Origin: CAWCVR01 sp963799105
Lineage (GTDB): Bacteria; Acidobacteriota; Terriglobia; Bryobacterales; Bryobacteraceae
Direction: 5' to 3'
Assembly: GCA_963799105.1 (NCBI GenBank)
Contig: CAWCVR010000002.1
Location: 62,001-126,000, forward strand
Length of the DNA stretch: 64,000 nucleotides
Made by a program: the position numbers and the translations under genes. A model generated the notes under the pieces. The model was not told where the DNA came from. It searched no databases and was given only the letters and a program-made list of their open reading frames with translations. This document shows positions 33,480-42,393 of this stretch, one piece after another (positions within the stretch are counted from its first letter, which is position 1; the number at the start of each line of letters is the position of its first letter).

Positions 33480-36400
33480 ATGGCACTTCAAGTGAACCGT
33501 CTCGCCCTGGTCATCGCGGCCGGCTTGGCCGCTTGCGGCGTCGCCAGCGCTCAGAGCCGTCCCGTACCGGATCTGACCAAACAGCCGACGCTCTACGTAG
33601 TGGGCTACGCGCACCTCGATACCGAGTGGCGCTGGGAGTATCCGCAGGTGATCGACGAATACCTGAAAGATACCTTGCTGCGTAACTTCAGCCTGTTCGA
33701 AAAGTACGCGCACTACGTGTTCAACTTCACCGGCTCCAACCGGTACCGGTTCTTCAAGGAATACTACCCGGCCGAGTTCGAAAAGCTGAAGAAGTACGTC
33801 GAAGCCGGGCACTGGTTTCCGGCCGGCTCCTCGGTGGAAGAGGGCGATGTCAACGCGCCCAACGCCGAGGGCATCATCCGCCAGGTGCTCTACGGCAATA
33901 ACTGGTTCCGCAAGGAATTGGGCAAGGCCAGCGCGGAATACATGCTGCCGGATTGCTTCGGCTTTCCGGCCTCGCTGCCGAGCATTCTGGCGCACGCCGG
34001 CGTGAAGGGCTTCTCGACGCAGAAACTGACGTGGGGATCGTCGGTCCCGGCGGGCGGCCCGGAATCCCTCGAGAAGACGCCCGAGGGCATCCCCTTCAAC
34101 GTGGGGGTGTGGGTTGGGCCGGATGGCCGGAGCGTGGTGGCGGCGCTGAATCCGGGCGATTATACGGGCAACGTGACCGCCGATCTCAGCCAGCCTCTGC
34201 CGCCCGCGGCGCCCGTGGCCGCGCTCGACGAGGCGGCGGCGAAGTTGCCGCAGGGCGCGCGGCAGGCGCTCGACCGCTGGCAGCGCGACCGCAATTTCAG
34301 CCGCGATCAGGGCGACTGGGCGGCGCGCGTGGAGCGGAACGGCAAGGTTTCTGGCGTACCAGCCGATTACCACTACTACGGCACCGGCGACATCGGCGGC
34401 GCTCCCAAGGAGGATTCCGTCAAACGGCTGGAGGCCATCGTGACCCGGAGTGGCGGCGAGGGCGAGGGCCCGGTGCAGGTGATTTCCGCCGCCGCCGACC
34501 AACTGTTCCTCGACCTGACACCGGCGGAAATCGCCGGCCTGCCGCGCTTCACCGGAGAGATGGAGCTGACCAACCATTCGGCCGGCTCGCTCACCTCGCA
34601 AGCCTACGTGAAGCGGTGGATTCGCCGCCAGGAGACCCTGGCCGACGCCGCCGAAAAGGCATCCATCGCCGCCGAATGGCTGGGCGGCCGCAAGTATCCG
34701 CTGGAGCGGCTCGACAACGCCTGGACGCTGGCCATGGGCACGCACTTCCACGACATCGCCGCCGGAACGGCCACGCCGCGGTCGTATGAATTCGCCTGGA
34801 ACGACCAGGCGATTTCGCTGAACCAGTTCGCCAGCGTCCTCTCCAGCGCCACCCAGACCGTGGCGGCGGCGTTGAACACGCAAACGGCGGGCATTCCGGT
34901 GGTGGTCTTCAATCCGCTGAACGTGGCGCGCGAGGACGTGGTGGAAGCCAAGGTCGATCTGCCGGCGGGCACCAAAGCGGTGCGCGTGGTGGGGCCGGAT
35001 GGCAACGCGGTGCTGGCGCAGGTATCCAGCGGCAAGGTCCTTTTTCTGGCCTCGGTGCCTTCGGTGGGATACAAAGTCTACGAAGTGGCGCCGGCTGCCG
35101 CGGCAGTGAATACCGGCCTCCGCGTGTCGGCATCTTCGCTTGAGAACGAGCGCTACCGCGTGAGCATCGACACCAACGGCGACATATCGAGTATCTTCGA
35201 TAAGCCCCTGCAGCGCGAGTTATTGTCGGGACCGGCCCGCCTGGCGATTACTTACGACAACCCGGCGCAATACCCGGCCTGGAACATGGATTGGGACCAG
35301 GCGAGCGCCGCACCGCGCGCTTACGTGGGCGGGCCCGCAAAGGTCCGCGTGGTGGAGAACGGGCCGGTGCTAGTGGCCGTGGAGGTGGCGCGCGAGACTG
35401 AAGGTTCCCGCTTCGTCCAGACCATCGCTCTCACGGCCGGGGACGCCGGCAACCGCGTCGAGATCGCCAACTCGATCAATTGGAACACCCGCGAAGCCAA
35501 CCTGAAAGCCGCGTTTCCGCTGACCGCCACCAACCAACTGGCCACTTACAACCTGGATATTGGAACCATCCAGCGGCCCACCTCGGAGCCCAGGAAGTTC
35601 GAGTTCCCGTCGCACCAGTGGGTCGATCTGACGGACGCGGCCGGCGGCTTCGGCGTCACCATCCTGACGGATTGCAAGAACGGCTCCGACAAACCGCGCG
35701 ACAACGTCCTCCGCCTGACCCTGCTGCGCACGCCGGGCACGCGCGGCGGATATCCCGACCAGGGGACGCAGGACGCGGGCCATCACGAATTCGTCTACGG
35801 CATCGCCGGACACTCCGGCGACTGGCGCCACGGCCAGACCGACTGGCAGGCCTATCGCCTCAACCAGCCGCTGGTAGCCTTCGAAACTACGCGGCACCCC
35901 GGGGCGCTGGGCAAGGAGTTTTCGCTGCTCAGAATCTCGAGCCCCGCCATCCGCGTGCTGGCGCTCAAGAAGGCGGAGCAGAGCGATGAAGTGATCGTGC
36001 GGCTGGTGGAGACCCAGGGCGCCCCGGCCGACAACGTGCGCGTTGCTTTCGCCGCCGGACTCGCGGCGGCGCGCGAGGTGAACGGCCAGGAGCAGCCGGT
36101 AGGGCCAGCCACCATTACGGCGGGAGCGCTGGCGGCGTCCTTCACCGCCTATCAGCCGCGGACGTTCGCGGTGAAGCTGGCCGCGGCGCGGGCGACGGCT
36201 GCGCCGGTGGAATCGCGGCCCGTGCCGCTGCGGTACGACCTGGCGGTGGCCACCGCCGACGGCGCCAAATCGTCGCCGGGGTTTGACGCCCAGGGCCGGG
36301 CGTTGGCGGCCGCGATGCTGCCGGGCGAGATCGATTTCGGCGGCGTGGTCTTCAAGCTGGGTCCCGCTGGCGCGGCCAACGCCGTGGTAGCCAAGGGACA

Positions 36401-36845
36401 GAGCATCGATCTGCCGCCGGGCGCATTCAACCGCGTGTACGTACTGGCGGCGTCGGCCGATGGCGACCGCAAGGCCACGTTCCGCGTGGGCGCGAGCGCG
36501 GTCGAGCTGAACGTCGAGGACTGGGGCGGGTTCATTGGCCAGTGGGACAACCGCGTCTGGAAGGCCGCCGGGAAGGACCCCTACGGCGAGATGGTGAAGA
36601 TCGTGCCCGGTTTCATCAAGCGCGCCGACGTGGCCTGGTACTGCTCGCACCGGCACACCGCCAGCGGCGCCCACGAGACCTACGCGTATTCGTACCTGTT
36701 CGCATATCCGATCGACCTGCCCGCCGGGGCGAAGACGCTGACGTTGCCGGACGACGACAAGATCCGCGTGATGGCGGTATCGGTGGCGCGGGAAGCGCCG
36801 GGAGTGCGGGCAGCGCAGCCGCTGTACGACACGCTCGAGCGGTAG
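33480..36845 (+). CDS. Secreted GH38-type alpha-mannosidase
   Basis: 1121 residues with an N-terminal signal peptide ending near ASA-QS (residue 24-25; an LAAC sequence could instead act as a lipobox). The GH38 catalytic domain has VVGYAHLDTEWRW (zinc-binding His45, Asp47) and EYMLPDCFGFPASLP with the probable nucleophile Asp158. The middle and C-terminal beta domains (VVVFNPLNVAREDVV, then long beta-rich stretches) match the family. Retaining exo-alpha-mannosidase acting on mannose-containing glycans outside the cytoplasm. A -10-like TATGAT ends 9 nt before the ATG. Confidence 0.87.
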   Translation: MALQVNRLALVIAAGLAACGVASAQSRPVPDLTKQPTLYVVGYAHLDTEWRWEYPQVIDEYLKDTLLRNFSLFEKYAHYVFNFTGSNRYRFFKEYYPAEFEKLKKYVEAGHWFPAGSSVEEGDVNAPNAEGIIRQVLYGNNWFRKELGKASAEYMLPDCFGFPASLPSILAHAGVKGFSTQKLTWGSSVPAGGPESLEKTPEGIPFNVGVWVGPDGRSVVAALNPGDYTGNVTADLSQPLPPAAPVAALDEAAAKLPQGARQALDRWQRDRNFSRDQGDWAARVERNGKVSGVPADYHYYGTGDIGGAPKEDSVKRLEAIVTRSGGEGEGPVQVISAAADQLFLDLTPAEIAGLPRFTGEMELTNHSAGSLTSQAYVKRWIRRQETLADAAEKASIAAEWLGGRKYPLERLDNAWTLAMGTHFHDIAAGTATPRSYEFAWNDQAISLNQFASVLSSATQTVAAALNTQTAGIPVVVFNPLNVAREDVVEAKVDLPAGTKAVRVVGPDGNAVLAQVSSGKVLFLASVPSVGYKVYEVAPAAAAVNTGLRVSASSLENERYRVSIDTNGDISSIFDKPLQRELLSGPARLAITYDNPAQYPAWNMDWDQASAAPRAYVGGPAKVRVVENGPVLVAVEVARETEGSRFVQTIALTAGDAGNRVEIANSINWNTREANLKAAFPLTATNQLATYNLDIGTIQRPTSEPRKFEFPSHQWVDLTDAAGGFGVTILTDCKNGSDKPRDNVLRLTLLRTPGTRGGYPDQGTQDAGHHEFVYGIAGHSGDWRHGQTDWQAYRLNQPLVAFETTRHPGALGKEFSLLRISSPAIRVLALKKAEQSDEVIVRLVETQGAPADNVRVAFAAGLAAAREVNGQEQPVGPATITAGALAASFTAYQPRTFAVKLAAARATAAPVESRPVPLRYDLAVATADGAKSSPGFDAQGRALAAAMLPGEIDFGGVVFKLGPAGAANAVVAKGQSIDLPPGAFNRVYVLAASADGDRKATFRVGASAVELNVEDWGGFIGQWDNRVWKAAGKDPYGEMVKIVPGFIKRADVAWYCSHRHTASGAHETYAYSYLFAYPIDLPAGAKTLTLPDDDKIRVMAVSVAREAPGVRAAQPLYDTLER

Positions 36846-37024
36846 GGCGGCGCGGGACCGTGCGCCCGGCGGGTAGAAAGACGGGTGGAACTCCCGGCGC
36901 CCGATCCCCGTATGTACCTCTGACCCGGTATCTCGGGCGGTCTCGTTTGTGCCCACGGCCCTTTCGGGCGTCCGAGTATTCGGCGTCGCCGCTATTGAGT
37001 GGAACGTCTCCTGGAGGTAGCGAG

Positions 37025-37594
37025 ATGATGGAACGGGTTACTGAATCGTCGCCACGTTTCATGGCGAGGATTGCGGGTGTCTTCTATCTGCTCAATGTGG
37101 TGACGGCGTTATTCGCCTTCTCCGGTAGCGGCACGCATTGGATGGCTGTCGCATCCGGCCACATCGCGACGGCCTGCTATATCGCTGTCACGGTTCTCTT
37201 CTACAGTTTGTTCAAGCCGGTGAACCGGAGCCTCTCTCTGGCCGCGGCGTTCTTCGGCCTCGTGGCATGCGCCATAGGGTCTCTCAACCCCCTGCATCTC
37301 GTCCCCTTCCATATCCACAGCCTGGTGTTTTTCGGGATCTATTGCCTGCTGATCGGCTGCCTCATCTTGAGGTCGGCCTTCCTGCCTCGAATTCTGGGTG
37401 CGCTGATGGCGATTGCCGGCTTGGGCTGGCTGACCTTTCTGTCGCCGCAGTTCGCGCACTCCGTGTCTCCCTACAATTACGCCGCGGGCGGAATCGGGGA
37501 GATATCGCTGACCCTCTGGCTCCTCGTAATGGGCGTGAATGCCGCTCGATGGAAGGAGCAGGCCGGCGCGGCAGTGGCGTCAACCCGCGCATGA
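37025..37594 (+). CDS. DUF4386 membrane protein
   Basis: 189 residues with about five or six membrane helices: FMARIAGVFYLLNVVTALFA, HIATACYIAVTVLFYSLF, LSLAAAFFGLVACAIGS, SLVFFGIYCLLIGCLIL and ILGALMAIAGLGWLTFL. It carries the DUF4386 traits (RxAGxxYL opening; PRxLGxLMxxAGxGWL). Function unknown. GGAGG lies 8 nt before ATG 37025 (or 37028). The frame extends upstream into non-homologous sequence. Confidence 0.82.
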   Translation: MMERVTESSPRFMARIAGVFYLLNVVTALFAFSGSGTHWMAVASGHIATACYIAVTVLFYSLFKPVNRSLSLAAAFFGLVACAIGSLNPLHLVPFHIHSLVFFGIYCLLIGCLILRSAFLPRILGALMAIAGLGWLTFLSPQFAHSVSPYNYAAGGIGEISLTLWLLVMGVNAARWKEQAGAAVASTRA

Positions 37595-37624
37595 GAGCCG
37601 CCGTCTGTGCCGCCCGGCGCAGAT

Positions 37625-38983
37625 CTACCCCCGCGCCTTCGCCACCGCCGAATCGATCTCGCGGATCTTGTCGAACTCGGCGTCCCAGAACGATTGCGAC
37701 TTCATGCGCTCGAGATAGGGCTTCGAGTAGCCGAACGGCGTCCAGACTTCTTCCTTCGCGGCGAACAGGCGCTGTTTCTGCTCGGGGGGGCGCACGTCGA
37801 GGATCTCGTCGGCGCTCCATTGGCGGAAGATCGTGTGGAACCATTGGTCGAATAGCGAATCCGTGAGCGGGCCGACGCGCTCTTCGAGGTTGGCCAGCAC
37901 GGATGGGTAGCGGTCGAAGCCGTCGGTGGCGATGGTCACTACGTTGTCGCCGCGGCCCAAGTGCAGAAACCGCGCCATGCGGATTGCGCCCAGCACGTTG
38001 CAGATGCCCGATACGCCGAACAGACCCGCCAGGCCGCTCCATGCGCCCGCGGGCAGGCCGAGCATGCGCTCCACGTGCGGCCGCTGGCGTTCCAGAAGTT
38101 CCAAGCCCATGACGCAATCGTCGTCGTGAATGAGGCCGACGTAGTCCGTGGTCAGCACGTTGTGGATCAGCGTCACCATCTTGTCGCCGATGCCTTCGAT
38201 GCGATGGGTTCCGCGTCCGCAGTTGAACAGCGTGGAGCACTCCTTCGGCTCGAGCGCGCAGACCACGGCATCCGGGAACCGCGCCTTGATTTCGTCGCCC
38301 GCCGCCAGCGTTCCCGCGGACCCGGGCGCCGAAACGAACGCCGCGATCCGGCGGTTGCCGTGCTCGCGCGCAGCTTCCAGCGCGCTGCGGCCGGTCACGT
38401 AGCGGTGGAAACGGTAATTCGGCAAAAGTTCGAACTGCGCCAGGATTTTGTTGCGCGGGTCCTTTTTGTACGCTTCGGTGCGCTCCAGCACCAGGATGAC
38501 GTCGCTCTCCGATCCGGGCGTGAGATCCAGATCGCCGCCGTACTGGCGGATGCGCGCGTAGCGCTCGGCGCTCATCCCCTCGGGCATGATCACGATGGCC
38601 GGGTAGCCCTTGAGCTTCGACACGTACGCCGTGCCGATGCCGAAGTTGCCGGTCGAGGGGCCGATGATGCGGCTGGCGCCCGGCTGGATCTCGCCCGCCA
38701 GTTCGCCTTCCACCAGCGTGGAATACGCCGGCCCCACTTTGTGGCTGCCGGACGGGAACCAGCGGCCCTCCAGTACCAGGATATTGGCTTCGACTCCGGT
38801 CAACTCCCTGGGCAGTTCGACGCACCGCACGGCGCCATCCGGCCGGCGCCAGGTGATGTTGAAGAGGTTGGCGGGATCAAGCTCATTGGCGGACGCCGCG
38901 GCTGCCTGCCGGCGGACGGGCTCGGGCAGGATCTCGGGATGCAGCATCTCATGGTAGGTAGGGCCGGGAATGAATGGTGTCAT
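37625..38983 (-). CDS. PLP-dependent lyase/synthase of fold type II, cysteine synthase-like
   Basis: 452 residues. The PLP lysine is in RWFPSGSHKVGPAYS (Lys82), and the phosphate loop reads GPSTGNFGIGTAY. Other family traits are IVIMPEGMSAERYARIRQYG, SAPGSAGTLAAGDEI and FGVSGICNVLGAIRMARFL. It is the most downstream gene of the leftward purine-type operon and occupies the place of diaminopropionate ammonia-lyase YgeX in the E. coli cluster, but its sequence is a different fold-II subfamily. A beta-elimination or replacement on a diamino or ureido acid is plausible; the substrate is unknown. An 19-bp gap with a hairpin separates it from ssnA. Confidence 0.78.
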   Translation of the reverse strand: MTPFIPGPTYHEMLHPEILPEPVRRQAAAASANELDPANLFNITWRRPDGAVRCVELPRELTGVEANILVLEGRWFPSGSHKVGPAYSTLVEGELAGEIQPGASRIIGPSTGNFGIGTAYVSKLKGYPAIVIMPEGMSAERYARIRQYGGDLDLTPGSESDVILVLERTEAYKKDPRNKILAQFELLPNYRFHRYVTGRSALEAAREHGNRRIAAFVSAPGSAGTLAAGDEIKARFPDAVVCALEPKECSTLFNCGRGTHRIEGIGDKMVTLIHNVLTTDYVGLIHDDDCVMGLELLERQRPHVERMLGLPAGAWSGLAGLFGVSGICNVLGAIRMARFLHLGRGDNVVTIATDGFDRYPSVLANLEERVGPLTDSLFDQWFHTIFRQWSADEILDVRPPEQKQRLFAAKEEVWTPFGYSKPYLERMKSQSFWDAEFDKIREIDSAVAKARG

Positions 38984-39002
38984 GGGTCTCTTCGGCGGGT
39001 TG

Positions 39003-40424
39003 TCAACCTGCCTCTTCGTGCTTTTGTGTTTGTGGGGCGGACGCCCTCGTCCGCAGCCGGCCCCCTGGCCGGCTTCTCGCGCGCGAGGCAGTCCATCCTT
39101 CGACGGGACCGCGGGTCCAGGGGAACCCGCGCGGACCAGGGGGTCCGCCCCACAACGCGCGCGCCCGGACGGCGGCGCGGGCGGCCACTTTGCGCTCGTC
39201 CACCGTTACACACACTTTGTCGCGGACGATCCACCGTCCATTGACCATCAGCGAATCCACGGGGGCGTTGGAGATGCCGAAGAGCAGGTGGCCGGACAGG
39301 TTGCCGGAATCGAGGGGCGTGGGCGGAAAGTAGTCCACCAGGATCAGGTCGGCGCGCGCGCCGGTTTCAATGCGCCCGATGTCCATGCCCCAGACTTTGC
39401 GCACGATCTCGCGGTTGTTCAGGAACGCCGCGGCATAGGCTTCCGCGTACCCCACCCGCGGATCCCTGGCGCGCAGCTTGGCAACGTGCAGCGCGGTCTT
39501 GAACTCGTCCCACATGCGGGGCGAATAGCCATCCGACCCCAGGCCCACCAGCACGCCGCGCTTCATCAGTTCCACCAGCCTGGCCATACCCACGGCGTTG
39601 TTGCAGTTGGATTGCGGGTTGTGGATCACGTTGACCCGGAGCCGGGCGAGCGCCGCGCACTCCCGCGCGGTTACATGCAGGCAGTGCGCGGCGACGGTTT
39701 TCTCGTCGAGCGCGCCGGCATCGCGCAAACGGCGGACGGCGCCCGCGTCGATGCGGTCTTCGGCCACGTGGATGTGGAAGCCCGCGCGCAGGGATCGATT
39801 GGCTTCCACGGCGCGGCGCAGGGTGCGGTCGGTGAGCGTGAACGACGCGTGCAGGCCGAAACTCGCGCCCAGCATGCCATCGGCGAACGTGCGCGCCCGC
39901 TCGATGAAGCGGACGTTTTCCTGGAAGCCTTCCCGCGCCTGCCGCGGGCCGTTGCGGTCGCTGGTCTCATAGCACAGCGCGCCGCGCAGGCCGACCTCGC
40001 GGAAGGCGCGCTCGATGTGGTCCAGGCTTCCCGGGCAGGCATTGGGGCTGGAGTGATGATCGATCACCGTGCCCACGCCGCACTTTGCGGAATCGACGAG
40101 GCCCACCAGCGCGCTGTAGTAGACATCGCGCGCGTCGAGTGCGCAGTCGAGCCGCCACCACAACTTCTTGAGGATTTCGGCGAAGTTCGCGGGCGCTGGG
40201 CCCGCGAGCGATATGCCGCGCGCCAGCGTGCTGTAGAGGTGCGAGTGGGCGTTGATGAGCGCCGGCATGAGAAGACGGCCCCTGGCGTCGATCTCCTCAG
40301 CCGCGCGCCGGCGAATCGATCCCACCGCTCCGATGGCGCCATCGTCCAGCACCTCGACGCTCGCCGAATCCAGCACGCGGTTGGCGGGATCGAACGTCAG
40401 CACGCGCGCGTTGCGGATGATCAT
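39003..40424 (-). CDS. ssnA: SsnA-type aminohydrolase with repeat-derived C-terminal tail
   Basis: 473 residues of the amidohydrolase superfamily: metal motif INAHSHLYS (His60, His62), HIHVAEDRID, AAHCLHVTARE, VIHNPQSNCNN and GLGSDGYSPRM. E. coli SsnA and its relatives deaminate purine-type rings. The ATG at 40424 overlaps the yqeA stop by four bases. The family ends at about KVAARAAVRARALW; the last roughly 45 residues (from GGPPGPRGFPWTRGPVEG) are encoded by a family A palindromic repeat (39032-39153) and the following bases, so the stop is far beyond the normal one. Confidence 0.85.
   Translation of the reverse strand: MIIRNARVLTFDPANRVLDSASVEVLDDGAIGAVGSIRRRAAEEIDARGRLLMPALINAHSHLYSTLARGISLAGPAPANFAEILKKLWWRLDCALDARDVYYSALVGLVDSAKCGVGTVIDHHSSPNACPGSLDHIERAFREVGLRGALCYETSDRNGPRQAREGFQENVRFIERARTFADGMLGASFGLHASFTLTDRTLRRAVEANRSLRAGFHIHVAEDRIDAGAVRRLRDAGALDEKTVAAHCLHVTARECAALARLRVNVIHNPQSNCNNAVGMARLVELMKRGVLVGLGSDGYSPRMWDEFKTALHVAKLRARDPRVGYAEAYAAAFLNNREIVRKVWGMDIGRIETGARADLILVDYFPPTPLDSGNLSGHLLFGISNAPVDSLMVNGRWIVRDKVCVTVDERKVAARAAVRARALWGGPPGPRGFPWTRGPVEGWTASRARSRPGGRLRTRASAPQTQKHEEAG
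39032..39153. repeat. Palindromic repeat, family A, copy 1
   Basis: 122 bp bounded by GTGGGGCGGAC...GTCCGC on the left and GCGGACC...GGTCCGCCCCAC on the right. An internal hairpin GCCGGCCCCCTGGCCGGC is present. It is read through without a stop as the 3' end of ssnA. Confidence 0.85.
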
Positions 40425-41371
40425 GACCTTCCCCCGACGATGTGCGTCCCCGCGTTTCCTTCCACCGCCCGCGCCACCTGTTCGGTCGAAGTGATGATGC
40501 ACTCCTGGCCGCCGCGTTCCACGAAGGTGATGCCGGCTTCGATCTTGGGCCCCATGGAGCCGGCTGGAAACTCGCCCGCCGCAAGCATGGCGCGCGCCTC
40601 GGCGGTGGTGATGGTGTCGAGCCATTGCTGGCCGGGCTGGCCGTAGCGCAGGGCCGCGCGATCGACCGATGTCACGATGATGAGCTTGTGCGCCCGGATG
40701 TCGGACGCCAGCAGGCTGGAGGCGAAGTCCTTGTCGATGACGCCTTCGACGCCAACCAGGCGGGCGTCTTCCCACTCCACCGCGACCCCGCCGCCGCCGC
40801 AGGCGATCACCACGATGCCCGCCTCGACCAGGCGCGCGATGGCCTCTTCTTCGAGGATTTTCACGGGACGCGGCGACGGCACCACGCGGCGAAATTTTCC
40901 CGGCAGGATCTCCTTGATAAGCCACTGCGGATTGCCGGCTTGCAGGCGCGCGGCCTGTTGGCGGCCGTAGAACTCGCCGACCGGCTTGCTGGGGTGGGCG
41001 AAGTCCGCATCGTTGCGGTCCACCTCCACCAGGGTAATCAGGGTGACCACGCCGCGGCAAATGCCTTCGCGCCGGAACATCTCGCGGGCCTGGCGCTGGA
41101 TCATGTAGCCCATGCCGCCCTGCGAATCGGAGACGCATGTGTCGAGCGGCAGGCGCGGCACGCGGCGTTCGCCTTCCTCGCTGCGAATCAGAATGTTGCC
41201 GATCTGCGGGCCGTTGCCGTGGGTGATGACAACGCCGAAATCACCGCACAGCAGCGGCTTCAGACGATCGAGCGTTTCCGCGGTGTGGGCGAACTGCTGG
41301 GGAATGGTCCCCGGCTCGCCGGGCCGCGTGATGGAGTTGCCGCCGAGAGCGATGACCAGCGTTTCCCGCAC
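40421..41371 (-). CDS. yqeA: Carbamate kinase-like protein YqeA
   Basis: 316 residues of the carbamate kinase family, forming ATP from carbamoyl phosphate. Motifs: LVIALGGNSITRPGE, VVITHGNGPQIGN, VSDSQGGMGYMIQ, VIACGGGGVAVEW, VIDKDFASSLLAS and GSMGPKIEAGITF. The start is GTG 41371, two bases after the ygeW stop; no closer ATG fits the family N-terminus. It overlaps ssnA by four bases. Together with the carbamoyltransferase upstream it would harvest ATP during ureide breakdown. Confidence 0.9.
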   Translation of the reverse strand: MRETLVIALGGNSITRPGEPGTIPQQFAHTAETLDRLKPLLCGDFGVVITHGNGPQIGNILIRSEEGERRVPRLPLDTCVSDSQGGMGYMIQRQAREMFRREGICRGVVTLITLVEVDRNDADFAHPSKPVGEFYGRQQAARLQAGNPQWLIKEILPGKFRRVVPSPRPVKILEEEAIARLVEAGIVVIACGGGGVAVEWEDARLVGVEGVIDKDFASSLLASDIRAHKLIIVTSVDRAALRYGQPGQQWLDTITTAEARAMLAAGEFPAGSMGPKIEAGITFVERGGQECIITSTEQVARAVEGNAGTHIVGGRS

Positions 41372-41373
41372 GG

Positions 41374-42393
41374 CTACGCCTCGTACTCGATTTCGCCGTC
41401 CGCCATGGTCAGCGCCATGATGGCCTTGGCGGTGTGCAGCCGGTTCTCCGCTTCCGCGTAGACCACCGAGCGGGGGCCGTCGATCACCTCGTCGGTCACT
41501 TCGTTGCCGCGGTCGGCGGGGAGCGGGTGCATGTAGAGAGCGTCCGGCCTGGCCAGAGACATCCGCCGCGCGTCGCAGATCCAGCCGGTGTACTGCCTGG
41601 CGATGCGAAGCGATTCCTCGGGCTGCGCGCCCATGGTCTCCAGGCAGCCCCAGCTTTTGGGGATCACCACGTCGGCGTCGCAAAAGGCTTCGTCCATGTC
41701 GTCTACCACGCGGAACGCGCCGCCGCCGCGCGCGGCGTTCGCGTGCGCGGCCCGCATGGTTTCGGGCATGAGGTGGTATTCCGGCGGATGGGCCAGCACC
41801 ACGTCCATGCCGAAGCGCGGCATCAGCATGATGAGCCCCTGCGGGACGGAGAGCGGCTTGGCGTAACTGGGCGCGTAGGCCCACGAGACGGCGATCTTCA
41901 ACCCGCGCAGGCCGCGCCCGCGCAATTCGCGGATGGTCATGAGGTCGGCGAGCGTCTGGCAGGGATGGTCGATATCGCACTGCATGTTGATCACCGGAGC
42001 GGCGGCCCATTTGGCCACTTCGCGCATGTAGGCGTTGCCTTCGCCGGGGACGAGGTCGTGGCGGATGGCGATGGCATGGCCGTAACTGGAGAGGATGATG
42101 CCGGTGTCCTTGGCGCTTTCGCCGTGCGAGACCTGCATCGCGTCGGCGGTGAGGAAGTGCGCATGGCCGCCGAGCTGCGTCATGCCGGCTTCGAACGAGT
42201 TGCGGGTGCGCGTGGACTTGTCGAAGAACATGAGGAAGATGGTCTGGTCGGGCAGGTAGCGGTGTGGGACGCGGCCCTTGAACTTGCGCTTCAGGTCGCC
42301 GGCAACGTCCAGCATGACGTCCAGTTCGGCGTCGGTCCACTCTTCGGTGGTGATCCAGTCGCGGCCTTTGAATAGGGCTTTGTTAGTGGTCAT
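41374..42393 (-). CDS. ygeW: Knotted carbamoyltransferase YgeW
   Basis: 339 residues of the aspartate/ornithine carbamoyltransferase superfamily. Carbamoyl-phosphate motif FFDKSTRTRNSFEAG (Ser60-Thr-Arg-Thr-Arg64), DHPCQTLAD, and the late substrate loop YMHPLPADRGNEVTDEV. The insertion-rich C-terminus and the gene neighbourhood (yqeA, ygfK, ygeY) identify YgeW rather than ArgF. In the family it is linked to phosphorolysis of ureido compounds in anaerobic purine breakdown. The ATG is directly flush with the end of a palindromic repeat that fills the ygfK 3' end, and the two genes overlap by 11 bp. Confidence 0.9.
   Translation of the reverse strand: MTTNKALFKGRDWITTEEWTDAELDVMLDVAGDLKRKFKGRVPHRYLPDQTIFLMFFDKSTRTRNSFEAGMTQLGGHAHFLTADAMQVSHGESAKDTGIILSSYGHAIAIRHDLVPGEGNAYMREVAKWAAAPVINMQCDIDHPCQTLADLMTIRELRGRGLRGLKIAVSWAYAPSYAKPLSVPQGLIMLMPRFGMDVVLAHPPEYHLMPETMRAAHANAARGGGAFRVVDDMDEAFCDADVVIPKSWGCLETMGAQPEESLRIARQYTGWICDARRMSLARPDALYMHPLPADRGNEVTDEVIDGPRSVVYAEAENRLHTAKAIMALTMADGEIEYEA

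Noticed and set aside
40425..41138. N-terminal extension of SsnA
   Set aside because: It runs antiparallel in frame through yqeA sequence with no homology; the family N-terminus begins at 40424.
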